Assembly (NCBI GenBank): GCA_964431655.1
Contig: CAYSKJ010000003.1
Span: 1 to 52,814 of the forward strand
Source of the DNA: CAYMEV01 sp964431655 [NCBI: uncultured bacterium]
GTDB lineage: Bacteria > CAYMEV01
Reading direction: 5' to 3'
DNA: 52,814 nucleotides
Translations under genes and position numbers: made by a program
Notes under the pieces: generated by a model
The model's input: only the letters and a program-made list of their open reading frames with translations
Databases searched by the model: none
Told to the model about the DNA's origin: nothing
In this document: positions 45,072-52,814 of the stretch, piece after piece
Position numbering within the stretch: position 1 is the first letter of the stretch
Layout: every line of letters begins with the position of its first letter

Positions 45072-46025
45072 TTACAGATACAGTATCCTCCTTGATTTAT
45101 AAAGAATTACCAGGAAGAAAGGCCCTCCCATGACCGATGTAAGTACTCCCACAGGTATTGAGGCGGGATGGATAACAGATTTTGCAAAAAAATCTGCAAG
45201 AAGAAGGAAAATACCCCCTGCAATAAAGGAAAAGGGTATGAGCTTCCTGTGATCCTGGCCTGTAATCTGCCTCGTTATGTGGGGGACAATAAGCCCAACA
45301 AATCCAATGGGCCCTGTAATGCTTATAATAGAAGCTGTAAGGAGGGATGCTGTAATAAATATGTTTTTTTGAAGGCGGGCCACATTTACTCCCCTGCTCT
45401 GGGCTATCTCATCACCAAGACAGACAAGGTTCAGGTCTTTTGAACTAAGGAAAATATACAGTGTAAACATTAAAACAAAAGGCAGGGTGAAATAAACATT
45501 ATTGAATGTTACAGCCTCAAACCCTCCCATCATCCATCGTATCATCATGGCGGACTGTGTAAAATCGGCAATATAATGTATAAAAAGGATTAGGCCCGAG
45601 AAAAAGAAGCTTAGAGATATTCCGGACAAAAGGAGTGTGGCGATGGTAAAACGGCCCTTTATCCTGGATATCCTGTAAACAGCCAGTATGGTAAAAACCC
45701 CTACTGCCATGGAAAAGGGCATTGAAAGCCCCGAGAGTCTCAGTTTTATGGCTATCACAGCTCCAAAAGCGCTCCCGCTGGATACTCCAAGGGTATAAGG
45801 GGTAGCCAGGGGATTTTTAAGGAGGCTCTGAAAACATAAACCTGCTAATGTGAGGGCTCCTCCGGTTATGATCACCATGATAAGCCGGGGCATCCTTATT
45901 TTATAGATTATATTGACGGTATGGGGATCTTTATAGTCTATATGACCCGCAAGAAGGTAAATTCCTGAGATCAGGAACAGCAGGGAGAACAGAATGGCAT
46001 AGGATAAGACTGTTTTCTTTTTCAT
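45072..46025 (-). CDS. Iron/cobalamin-type (FecCD) ABC transporter permease
   Basis: The 317-residue protein has about nine hydrophobic helices, with GGALTLAGLCFQSLLKNPLATPYTLGVSSGSAFGA and GFVGLIVPHITR, the characteristic FecCD/BtuC phrases. It takes up ferric siderophore, heme or cobalamin together with the ATPase upstream. A periplasmic substrate-binding protein is missing from the locus. Only 2 nt separate it from the ATPase gene. It is slightly short for the family (about 330). Confidence 0.92.
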   Translation of the reverse strand: MKKKTVLSYAILFSLLFLISGIYLLAGHIDYKDPHTVNIIYKIRMPRLIMVIITGGALTLAGLCFQSLLKNPLATPYTLGVSSGSAFGAVIAIKLRLSGLSMPFSMAVGVFTILAVYRISRIKGRFTIATLLLSGISLSFFFSGLILFIHYIADFTQSAMMIRWMMGGFEAVTFNNVYFTLPFVLMFTLYIFLSSKDLNLVCLGDEIAQSRGVNVARLQKNIFITASLLTASIISITGPIGFVGLIVPHITRQITGQDHRKLIPFSFIAGGIFLLLADFFAKSVIHPASIPVGVLTSVMGGPFFLVILYKSRRILYL

Positions 46026-46027
46026 TG

Positions 46028-46807
46028 CTATTCCTTTATGTAAAATAAGCCCTTTTCTTCCCTTATTCCTGTATTGAAAACCTCTTCCAGGACTTCCCGG
46101 CGGAGGACGGCGTCTCTGGAATTGAAAATATAACCCCCCTGTTCTGGAAAACAGAGAATATAGTCTGCCAGCATTGAAGCAAGGTTTATATCATGGGTGA
46201 CAATGATTATCAGGTCGTATTCCTGCTTCCTGTTCCTGATATTCTTCATAAAAAGCCTGATATGCTTAAGGTCAAGATTGGAAGTAGGCTCATCAAACAG
46301 GATTATCCTGCTGGCCTGGGCTATTGAAGATGCTATAATGGTGAGCTGTCTTTCACCTCCTGAAAGGTCAAGAATGGACCGGTATTTAAGTTCCTCCAGT
46401 TCCCATTCCCTCAAAGCCCTTTCAATTTCCGACAGATCCCTTTGGCTGAGACTGCTGAAAATATTGGGCATATGTGGATACCTGCCAGTCTCAATAATAC
46501 TGTAAACATCATAATTGAAATTCACATAAAAGTTCTGGGGAACATAGGAAATCATTCTTGCCAGTTCTTTAAAGCTGTAATCCTCTAAATCCCTGTTATA
46601 AAGCTCTATATTACCCCTGTCAGGATGGACCATTTTTGACAGAAGCCTCATAAAAGTTGATTTTCCCGAACCATTGGGTCCTAATATACCAAGGATTCTA
46701 CCCCCGCCTATATCAATGGAGATATCCCTGAATACAGGGTTATCTCCATAACTGAAATAAAGGGATTTTATGCTGAAGATATTCTTTTCTACCATTGGCC
46801 TGCGCAT
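46028..46807 (-). CDS. Iron/cobalamin-type ABC transporter ATPase (FecE-like)
   Basis: The protein has 259 residues (255 if the ATG at 46795 is used; neither start has a clear ribosome binding site). Walker A is ILGPNGSGKSTF, the signature is LSGGERQL and Walker B is IILFDEPTSNLD, followed by IVTHDINLA. This fits the iron-siderophore/vitamin B12 ATPase family. It overlaps the end of the polytopic membrane protein gene, which suggests translational coupling. Confidence 0.93.
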   Translation of the reverse strand: MRRPMVEKNIFSIKSLYFSYGDNPVFRDISIDIGGGRILGILGPNGSGKSTFMRLLSKMVHPDRGNIELYNRDLEDYSFKELARMISYVPQNFYVNFNYDVYSIIETGRYPHMPNIFSSLSQRDLSEIERALREWELEELKYRSILDLSGGERQLTIIASSIAQASRIILFDEPTSNLDLKHIRLFMKNIRNRKQEYDLIIIVTHDINLASMLADYILCFPEQGGYIFNSRDAVLRREVLEEVFNTGIREEKGLFYIKE

Positions 46808-48822
46808 ATTCCTGTAAGTTTTATTTCACAAACATCTTCCATATTTGGCCGGATTAACAGAGAAGCAATATTACAGGTTTTTTTCAGGCTGAATGTGAGC
46901 CTTTCCCGTATCTCCGCCGTATCCCCCTGAATGTCAGCAAGGACAGTGAGGGTGTCCGATTCTGAAGGTGCTGTAAATAATCCATCAATATAAAATTCCA
47001 TTTTCCCGGTTAAATTTGCCATCTGGGCCTTCTTATCAATTATATCCCTTTTGGGATATCTTACAGTAAACACCAGTGTAAGGAAATCCGCAGACAAGTC
47101 ACATCGGAAATTCTTTGAAATAATCTGACCGTCCAGGGTATGTCCGAATTTATATTTTTCTCCCCAGAACTTTCGGTGATCTGAAAGTTTAATAGTATCC
47201 CGTTCATTACTTATAAAGGCGTTAAAGGGCGTTTTGCCACGCCCGGCCTTATTCTGTTGTGCAGGCTGTGTATTCCCCTCTGCTGTGCCGTAGAGCTTTT
47301 CATCAACGGTTATAACAGTAAAATCTTTTTCCCTGGCATAGGACAGAAAAATTATGGAATTGACCAGGGCAATATAGGCTGCAAGCAATATTAGACCTGT
47401 TTTAATAACCTTATCAGTGCTGCACCTTTTCAAAAAGAAAGCAAAGGCAAGTGACAGGATGGATATCAGACCGATGGATGCCAGAAAACCTGCAATATTT
47501 TCTTTTAACAGGTAAATATTAAATACTCTTGATAAAAAGCCTCTTTTGATCATCAGGGATAAACCTTCCAAAGATAATAAAAGCCTGCCTGAAAATGAAA
47601 GGGGGGTGTCTGGCCTGAGCTGGCCGGAATCTATAAGGGTTATGGATGACAAATAATAAAAAGTCAGCAGAGCGGTAGCAACTGCTGCCATCATGAAGGA
47701 TAAAATGCCTTTTTTGCGAAAATAATCGTATAACCAGGAAAGACCGAAAGACAGGAATATGAGACTGCTGTAAAAGCGTCTCATACCGTACAAGGTTCCA
47801 GAAATCATATCAATTCTAAGGCTTATCTGCAGATACTCAAAAGCCATAATGAGTAGAAAAATAAGGCTGTAATTGATTTTCCTCAGTCCAGCAAAAAAAC
47901 CTGCAAAAGCAATTATAAGCAGGGGTGTCAGGGTAAAAGCCCCGCAGGATGGATGGGTGAAGAATTTTAGAAAATTTGCTGAGATGCCATGAAAGAGGCT
48001 TCCGATATCCTCATGGGAAGAAAGGGTAAAATTTCCGTTCAGGACATAAAATGAAATCAGTTGAGGGCTTAATATGACTGCAAAGATAAATAAGCATACC
48101 AGAAGCATCCGAGGTTTTTTAAAGGCCTTAAGCCTGAAAAAATCGTACAGCGGTATTATCAGATAAATCAGGGCGTCATAACGGATTATTATCATCAGCG
48201 AAGAAAGGGCGCTGTAGATGTAGAAGCGTTCATTCAGCTTCATATCCCTGGCTGTAAAAGTAAAGACGAGGAGCAGAGTGAAAAAAAAGGATGTCATATG
48301 GGAAAAGGAAGGAATAAGGTATGAATATCCGAATATTACTGTTCCGAAAAATATAAAAATCGAGGCAAAAAAAGAGGAAAGTTGTGTAAAAAACCTTTTA
48401 AGCAGAAAAAAAAGAATAATATTGGAGGCCAGGCAGAGAAAAAAGGTCATGATAAGGTAATTGAAGTAGGTTGTCTGGCTGTATCCCGTATCTTCCGGCT
48501 GAGACCCGACAGCCGATGAAAAATTCTCAGCAAGGCAGGATACTGCAAACATGGGCATATAAACAAGGCTATGCCCCATGGGGAAGAGATTATTCCCGTA
48601 CCCGTTATCATTAAGCTGGTTAACGCCGAGACTCCCCGGCATAAGGGAGTACTGGCTGTGCATCTGGATATCCCGGGTAAAGAAAATCGAATGTCCCCAG
48701 AAGGCATAAGGATACCCGTCCAGGAAAAGCTCAAACCTGAAAAACATAAAAAATGCACAGGCATGAACAATCAGAATAAGGATGACAAAATTACTGCTTT
48801 TGGTCTTTTCCATGCGAAACAC
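46789..48822 (-). CDS. Polytopic membrane protein of unknown function, possible GT-C-type
   Basis: The 677-residue protein has about eleven to thirteen transmembrane segments (residues 10-510) and a soluble C-terminal beta-rich part (520-677). The layout, with a large loop after TM1, resembles GT-C glycosyltransferases that use lipid-linked sugars, but I do not see a decisive motif. It is the first gene of the operon with the iron-type ABC genes and the histidine kinase. The promoter upstream has palindromes in it. Confidence 0.6.
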   Translation of the reverse strand: MFRMEKTKSSNFVILILIVHACAFFMFFRFELFLDGYPYAFWGHSIFFTRDIQMHSQYSLMPGSLGVNQLNDNGYGNNLFPMGHSLVYMPMFAVSCLAENFSSAVGSQPEDTGYSQTTYFNYLIMTFFLCLASNIILFFLLKRFFTQLSSFFASIFIFFGTVIFGYSYLIPSFSHMTSFFFTLLLVFTFTARDMKLNERFYIYSALSSLMIIIRYDALIYLIIPLYDFFRLKAFKKPRMLLVCLFIFAVILSPQLISFYVLNGNFTLSSHEDIGSLFHGISANFLKFFTHPSCGAFTLTPLLIIAFAGFFAGLRKINYSLIFLLIMAFEYLQISLRIDMISGTLYGMRRFYSSLIFLSFGLSWLYDYFRKKGILSFMMAAVATALLTFYYLSSITLIDSGQLRPDTPLSFSGRLLLSLEGLSLMIKRGFLSRVFNIYLLKENIAGFLASIGLISILSLAFAFFLKRCSTDKVIKTGLILLAAYIALVNSIIFLSYAREKDFTVITVDEKLYGTAEGNTQPAQQNKAGRGKTPFNAFISNERDTIKLSDHRKFWGEKYKFGHTLDGQIISKNFRCDLSADFLTLVFTVRYPKRDIIDKKAQMANLTGKMEFYIDGLFTAPSESDTLTVLADIQGDTAEIRERLTFSLKKTCNIASLLIRPNMEDVCEIKLTGICAGQW

Positions 48823-48848
48823 TTATTAAAGGTAAATTACATGAGCCG

Positions 48849-48876
48849 ATTATATAGCATTAAATGCTTAGTGCAA
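48849..48876 (-). promoter_or_regulatory. Promoter with palindrome in the spacer, ahead of the membrane protein/ABC/kinase operon
   Basis: A perfect TATAAT (48854-48849) is preceded by a 16-nt spacer and TTGCAC (48876-48871). The palindromes at 48856-48868 and 48873-48887 fall in the spacer and on the -35, which would let a repressor shut it. Confidence 0.5.
48856..48868. repeat. Palindrome AGCATT-A-AATGCT in the promoter spacer
   Basis: A 13-bp perfect palindrome between the -35 and -10 boxes; candidate operator. Confidence 0.45.
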
Positions 48877-48888
48877 TAATTAATTGCA
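48872..48888. repeat. Inverted repeat TGCAAT-5 nt-ATTGCA over the -35 box
   Basis: Six-bp arms with a 5-nt centre, next to the spacer palindrome; a second candidate operator. Confidence 0.45.
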
Positions 48889-49018
48889 GGGTCTGGGCAT
48901 CCAGCATCAGGGCAGATACTTTAATTTCTTTACCATTTTAATTATAGCAATAACATCATAATAGAAGTCCTGCAGAAAGAGAAAAGTAATTAAAGGATAC
49001 CTGTCAGTACTTATATTT

Positions 49019-50227
49019 ATGACTATTTTTCCCCTGATGGACTTATTTTGTGCTTCAGTATCCTATGGGCTTTATGATATAGACAACAAAATTTACCTCT
49101 CAGCATCAGAGATTGACCAGTGCCTTATTCCAGCCTCCCTTCAGAAGATTGTCATTACTGCTGTTTCAAAAGAGATTCTCGGGGAAGATTACTGCTTTAA
49201 AACCAGTGTGACCCTCAAAGGAACCGTAAAAAACAAGCTGTTATACGGCAGTCTGGTCATAAGGGGAAGCGGTGATCCTTTATTCAGTGACCAGGACTTG
49301 CTGCCCCTGGTCAGATATCTGTCAAACAGAAAAATAGCTTTTTTCAGAGGTAAAATAATCATTGATTCAGGCATTTATGACGAAGAGCACTACCCTGATG
49401 CATGGAACGGCAGAGACTGGTACCCGGGTGTATACAGCAGAATAGGCGGATTCAACATTAATCACAATATGTACCGGGTTAAGAAGGCAAAAAGCTCCGG
49501 ATATCAGATAATCCCTGAGCCGGGGAAAAATGACAGAGAATATATCAGAAAAATTACAGGGGAGGTAGGAGGAGAGGAGCTTTTTATAAGGGCAGGAGAT
49601 TTAAGAAGCTATTTGAGTGCATCAATTAAGCACTTGTTTCAGAGTCAGGGAATTCAGTTGTCTGAAGAAGAAATTGCAAATCCCGGCGGAACCCTGCTGC
49701 AATTTAATGCCGAATCTCCCAGGCTTGCCGAGATATTGAAAACAATGAACAGCGAGAGCGACAATCTTACTGCAGAATCCCTGCTGAAACTTCTGGGGCA
49801 TCTGGAAACAGGTGGGAAAGGCTCTTCTGCTGATGGGCTCAGGGTTATGAACGAAAAATTAAAAGATATACTGCCTGAAGGGATAATATTTGCGGATGGT
49901 TCGGGTTTTTCGACAAAGAACAGGCTATCCACAAGGTTTTTAATCTCACTTCTTCTGCGTTCAGATTATTCCAGTCTTCTTGCCGACTGCCAGGAGAAGC
50001 TTTCTTCTGTTATTAATATTGAAATACCCCGGGGGTTTGTTATATATTACAAAACAGGATCTATCCGGGGAGTAAGGGCTTTGGCCGGTTATATTACATA
50101 CAGAGGCAGTAAATATGCCTTTTCTGTCATAATTAATGATGAAACAGGAAATTTATCCAAATTCAAGAACCTGGGGAAATATCTGAATGAATTCTTTATC
50201 AGGATTGAGGAAAATGGCAAAAAATAA
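49019..50227 (+). CDS. dacB: D-alanyl-D-alanine carboxypeptidase/endopeptidase (PBP4-type, S13)
   Basis: The product has 402 residues from the ATG. The three penicillin-binding motifs are SLQK (Ser40-Lys43), SDN (Ser247-Asn249) and KTG (Lys345-Gly347), with the long insert between motifs 1 and 2 typical of the S13 class. The signal peptide is only partly inside this frame: the same frame continues upstream with a basic, hydrophobic N-terminus and AAAGGA before a CTG near 49004. The real start may therefore be a non-ATG codon. It cuts stem peptides in the periplasm. Its end overlaps the next gene. Confidence 0.92.
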   Translation: MTIFPLMDLFCASVSYGLYDIDNKIYLSASEIDQCLIPASLQKIVITAVSKEILGEDYCFKTSVTLKGTVKNKLLYGSLVIRGSGDPLFSDQDLLPLVRYLSNRKIAFFRGKIIIDSGIYDEEHYPDAWNGRDWYPGVYSRIGGFNINHNMYRVKKAKSSGYQIIPEPGKNDREYIRKITGEVGGEELFIRAGDLRSYLSASIKHLFQSQGIQLSEEEIANPGGTLLQFNAESPRLAEILKTMNSESDNLTAESLLKLLGHLETGGKGSSADGLRVMNEKLKDILPEGIIFADGSGFSTKNRLSTRFLISLLLRSDYSSLLADCQEKLSSVINIEIPRGFVIYYKTGSIRGVRALAGYITYRGSKYAFSVIINDETGNLSKFKNLGKYLNEFFIRIEENGKK

Positions 50228-51128
50228 ATACACCATAGGGATTGCCAATATTTCTTCCTATACCAGCGATGAGAATCTAAGGACTGTCTCCGAAATTCTC
50301 TGCTCTCTGTACGGCTGTTACATAGTAAAGGCGAACAATATCGGTCTGAGGCACCATTTTTATTCAGGAACTGCCAAAGACAGGGCCAGTGGTTTAATAG
50401 AACTCCAGGCCAGGGATGATGTGGATGTGATAATGTTCCTAAGAGGCGGATACGGGGCGGTTAAGACTCTGGAATACCTGGACAATGAAGCCATGAAGCG
50501 CTTTGATAAACCTATGATAGGTATGAGTGATCTGACAGCCCTGTTTATACATTATTATCAGAGAACCGGCAAAATTGCATTTCATGGCCCCAATCTCGTA
50601 TCCGAATTCCTTGACCCTAAAAATACAAAAAATAAAAGGGACATATTCAGGAAATTAAATTCAGTTTCCGGATCTCCCCTGATAGGATCCGGTGATATGA
50701 AGCAATCTGCTGTTATATCATGCGGCAAGGCTGAGGCAAGGATTATAGGGGGAAATCTCTCTACTTTGGTCTCTATGATAGGCACTCCCTATATAAGATC
50801 CTTCAAAGGGCATATAATTTTCCTTGAGGATACCGGTGAGAGGCCCTATAAGGTGGACAGGATGCTTACCCAGTGTTTTTCAAGCGGATTGTTCGACGGT
50901 ATAGAAGGAGTCCTGTTAGGTGATTTTAAGCAAGGCACACCTTCCGGAGAGATGCATCTGTTTGAAATGGTATTCCGGGAGCACTTTTCTGGGAATAATT
51001 ATCCTGTCCTGATGAATCTGCCCTTCGGACACGGTAGAAAAAAGTCTACAATACCTCTGGGAGCACTGGTGAAGATAAATACCTGCCGCAATGAGATTCT
51101 TTTATGCGAGGATATAAACCATGCATGA
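50214..51128 (+). CDS. ldcA: LD-carboxypeptidase (S66 family)
   Basis: I start at 50214, after GAGGA, rather than at 50187; this gives 304 residues and a 14-nt overlap with dacB. The nucleophile is Ser105 in MIGMSDLTAL, and LEDTGERPYKVDRML and PFGHGRKKSTIPLGA complete the S66 motifs. It removes D-Ala from murein tetrapeptides in the cytoplasm during recycling. It lies between dacB and nagZ, the expected partners. Confidence 0.92.
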   Translation: MAKNKYTIGIANISSYTSDENLRTVSEILCSLYGCYIVKANNIGLRHHFYSGTAKDRASGLIELQARDDVDVIMFLRGGYGAVKTLEYLDNEAMKRFDKPMIGMSDLTALFIHYYQRTGKIAFHGPNLVSEFLDPKNTKNKRDIFRKLNSVSGSPLIGSGDMKQSAVISCGKAEARIIGGNLSTLVSMIGTPYIRSFKGHIIFLEDTGERPYKVDRMLTQCFSSGLFDGIEGVLLGDFKQGTPSGEMHLFEMVFREHFSGNNYPVLMNLPFGHGRKKSTIPLGALVKINTCRNEILLCEDINHA

Positions 51129-52569
51129 ACCCGGCAGTTATTTCATCATAGCCCCGGATACGGATGTTTACAGCCTTGAATACCTCATAAAAACTCTGAA
51201 GATAAACAAATTTATCTTTTTCAGGCGTCACAGCGAAAAAATTTCTGATCTGATAAGTAAGATCTCGGAGATTAAATATCTCTGCTATCCCTCGGATTAT
51301 CTGATAAGCGTTGATGAAGAAGGGGGCATGGTAAGCAGGCTCAGTCATATAATAGGAAGTATTCCGGATGCGATGGCCTTGTCTAAATGCAGTACCGGAG
51401 ATGTTTACGAGGTTTATTCAGCATTGTTCAGGGCAATAAGACAGCTGGGTTTTAATATGGATTTTATGCCTGTTCTTGACATACTGGGGAAATATAAAAA
51501 CCGGTGTATATCAACCAGATCTTACGGATATGACTCAGAAACCGTATCCAGGTTTGCTGGCCTGGCATTGCAGTCTGCTGAAGAACAGGGAATCCTATAC
51601 TGCATGAAGCATTTCCCTGGTCTTGGCAGGACAGAAACAGACAGCCATCTTGCACTTCCTGTCATAAAAGGAGGAATCTCTAAGCTGGAGAAGGATATAG
51701 GCTTATACAGGTCTTTTCTAAAAAGCCATAACCACAGGTTCATAATGACCGCTCACTCGCTTTACCCCTGCCTTGATGATTCTTTGAGCACCTTCTCAGG
51801 CAGAATTGTTACCGGGTTTTTGAAAAAAGATTTGAAATTCAGCGGGGCTGTAGTTTCAGATGATCTCTTGATGGGGGCTCTTGATGCTGAGATGTCAATG
51901 GAGCAGAGGGCCTTGCGGGCTTTCACCTCCGGGATTGACCTTCTTCTTGTCTCAAAGGCTGACGACAGATTTTTCCGTATGTATTCCGCTATTGAGAAAG
52001 GCATCCGGGATGGGACAATTACACCGGATAGACTTGGAGATGCCGACAGCAGGATAAGATCTGCGACAATGCCTGATACTGGGAAATTCTATTATGATTC
52101 TCAGGCATCCTTTGTGCCGGTAAATATTTTGAAAAATATAGCCCAAATCCTTTATAGGAATGCCCGGGTGAAAAAGGCTATGTTCAAAGATATAACTGTG
52201 TATTTGCCGGGCAGAATAATGGCCTCCAGTCCTGTAACTGATGGGCAAGATTTTATAAAGGACAGCGTGAAGGATTTAGGACAGGTAAATATCATTGTAT
52301 ATCATAACTCCATTGATACGGACAAGATTGATAAAAAAGGTACCCATATAGTTCTTTCAGCAAATCCATGCTACAATGACATTCTGCTTGAGAGCCTGAA
52401 AACCCTGGACTCAATTCTCATGGGCTACTATGTAATATCACTTGGAGAGCCACAGGAAGGTTCAATATTTGATAATGCTGAAAAAATCATTTACCTTTCT
52501 ACAGCCAATGAAACGGTCGTTATGGAATGCTTGAAAAGGCTGATAAGGGATATTTATCTCATTGGATAA
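51121..52569 (+). CDS. nagZ: Glycoside hydrolase family 3 (beta-N-acetylglucosaminidase, NagZ-like)
   Basis: The 482-residue protein shows SVDEEGGMVSRL, the substrate motif KHFPG (163-167), the catalytic Asp174/His176 pair (TDSHLALP) and the nucleophile Asp247 (VVSDDLLMGAL). It splits GlcNAc from anhydro-muropeptides. A C-terminal extension (about 350-482) of unknown role makes it longer than E. coli NagZ. It overlaps ldcA by 8 nt, so dacB, ldcA and nagZ form one operon. Confidence 0.9.
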   Translation: MHEPGSYFIIAPDTDVYSLEYLIKTLKINKFIFFRRHSEKISDLISKISEIKYLCYPSDYLISVDEEGGMVSRLSHIIGSIPDAMALSKCSTGDVYEVYSALFRAIRQLGFNMDFMPVLDILGKYKNRCISTRSYGYDSETVSRFAGLALQSAEEQGILYCMKHFPGLGRTETDSHLALPVIKGGISKLEKDIGLYRSFLKSHNHRFIMTAHSLYPCLDDSLSTFSGRIVTGFLKKDLKFSGAVVSDDLLMGALDAEMSMEQRALRAFTSGIDLLLVSKADDRFFRMYSAIEKGIRDGTITPDRLGDADSRIRSATMPDTGKFYYDSQASFVPVNILKNIAQILYRNARVKKAMFKDITVYLPGRIMASSPVTDGQDFIKDSVKDLGQVNIIVYHNSIDTDKIDKKGTHIVLSANPCYNDILLESLKTLDSILMGYYVISLGEPQEGSIFDNAEKIIYLSTANETVVMECLKRLIRDIYLIG

Positions 52570-52668
52570 TTTACTGTTGCAACAGAATGATAATGTCCCC
52601 TTTCAGCAAAGCAGAAAAGAAGTTTAGCTATATCTCAATAAACGAAGCATGGTAAGTATAGCAAATGA

Positions 52669-52814
52669 GGCTATTGTTATTATAGGAAATCAAAAGGATA
52701 TGCCAGCGAAGTCTGCAAATTTTATAATTATCAGGGTATAATTCCTGCAACGGACAATTTCAAGAATTATATTTCACAGCAAGGTATTCCCCAATACAGG
52801 AAGATGCAGGATGT
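52669..52814 (+). other. Open frame without a start at the window edge, possible gene remnant
   Basis: After a TGA at 52666 the frame stays open to the end of the window. It reads YYRKSKGYASEVCKFYNYQG and then a charged segment (NFKNYISQQGIPQYRK), which looks like real protein. The preceding part of the same frame has several stops and no ATG occurs until near the end. It may be the 5' part of a gene with an unusual start or a decayed one. I cannot assign a family. Confidence 0.25.

Overview
The window reads as a stretch of chromosome from a diderm (Gram-negative-type) bacterium of moderate to low GC. Two complete RND/TolC tripartite efflux systems, many signal peptides, NagZ/LdcA-type murein recycling genes and RpoN (sigma-54) promoter logic support this. 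Arg codons are dominated by AGG/AGA. The rplU-rpmA-obgE-nadD-rsfS order and the gene mix would fit a spirochaete or a similar deep-branching diderm, but I cannot fix the phylum from sequence alone. I see no IS element, phage, integrase or CRISPR array.

Layout. 1-1264: the start of a phosphodiester-glycosidase-type exported protein and an exported Mn-type superoxide dismutase. 1582-6958: a tight plus-strand operon of an iron-sulfur/FAD dehydrogenase alpha subunit, a DAO-family FAD subunit, an acyl carrier protein and an AMP-forming ligase, followed by a YidB-like gene. This carrier-protein/dehydrogenase cluster is the best candidate for an undescribed pathway. 7080-8825: tRNA-Ser(CGA), a DUF554 membrane protein, a decayed Na+/Ca2+ antiporter and a small membrane protein. 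8914-18376: envelope and exported proteins, including a 1524-residue protein combining transglycosylase-like, amidase and SpoIID modules (the SpoIID module splits an Fn3-like domain), an S9 peptidase, a cupin and a UbiE-like methyltransferase. 18539-25185: a Spy/CpxP-like small periplasmic protein and RND system 1 (adaptor-pump-TolC). 25226-28267: DUF72, DUF805, and an overlapping rlmH-comF-mpg operon. 28373-33852: RND system 2 in the order TolC-adaptor-pump. 33902-38324: a heterodimeric ABC exporter and a DDAH-like hydrolase. 38711-41868: rplU-rpmA-obgE-nadD-rsfS, and acpS. 42012-43553: an ECF-type sigma factor behind a perfect sigma-54 promoter, then an exported toastrack-like protein whose ribosome binding site lies in a hairpin. 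43605-48822: an operon of a polytopic membrane protein, an iron-type ABC ATPase and permease, and an orphan histidine kinase. 49019-52569: dacB-ldcA-nagZ murein degradation/recycling genes.

Functional themes. Much of the window concerns the envelope: efflux, murein cutting and recycling, exported enzymes. Control signals can be read at several places: canonical sigma-70 promoters, two genes (rlmH and the methyltransferase) whose -10 box lies only 8-9 nt before the ATG and which therefore look leaderless, one sigma-54 promoter, palindromes inside a promoter spacer, and gene-end hairpins that lack a U-tract. All functional calls are from sequence motifs read by eye; no database search was run.
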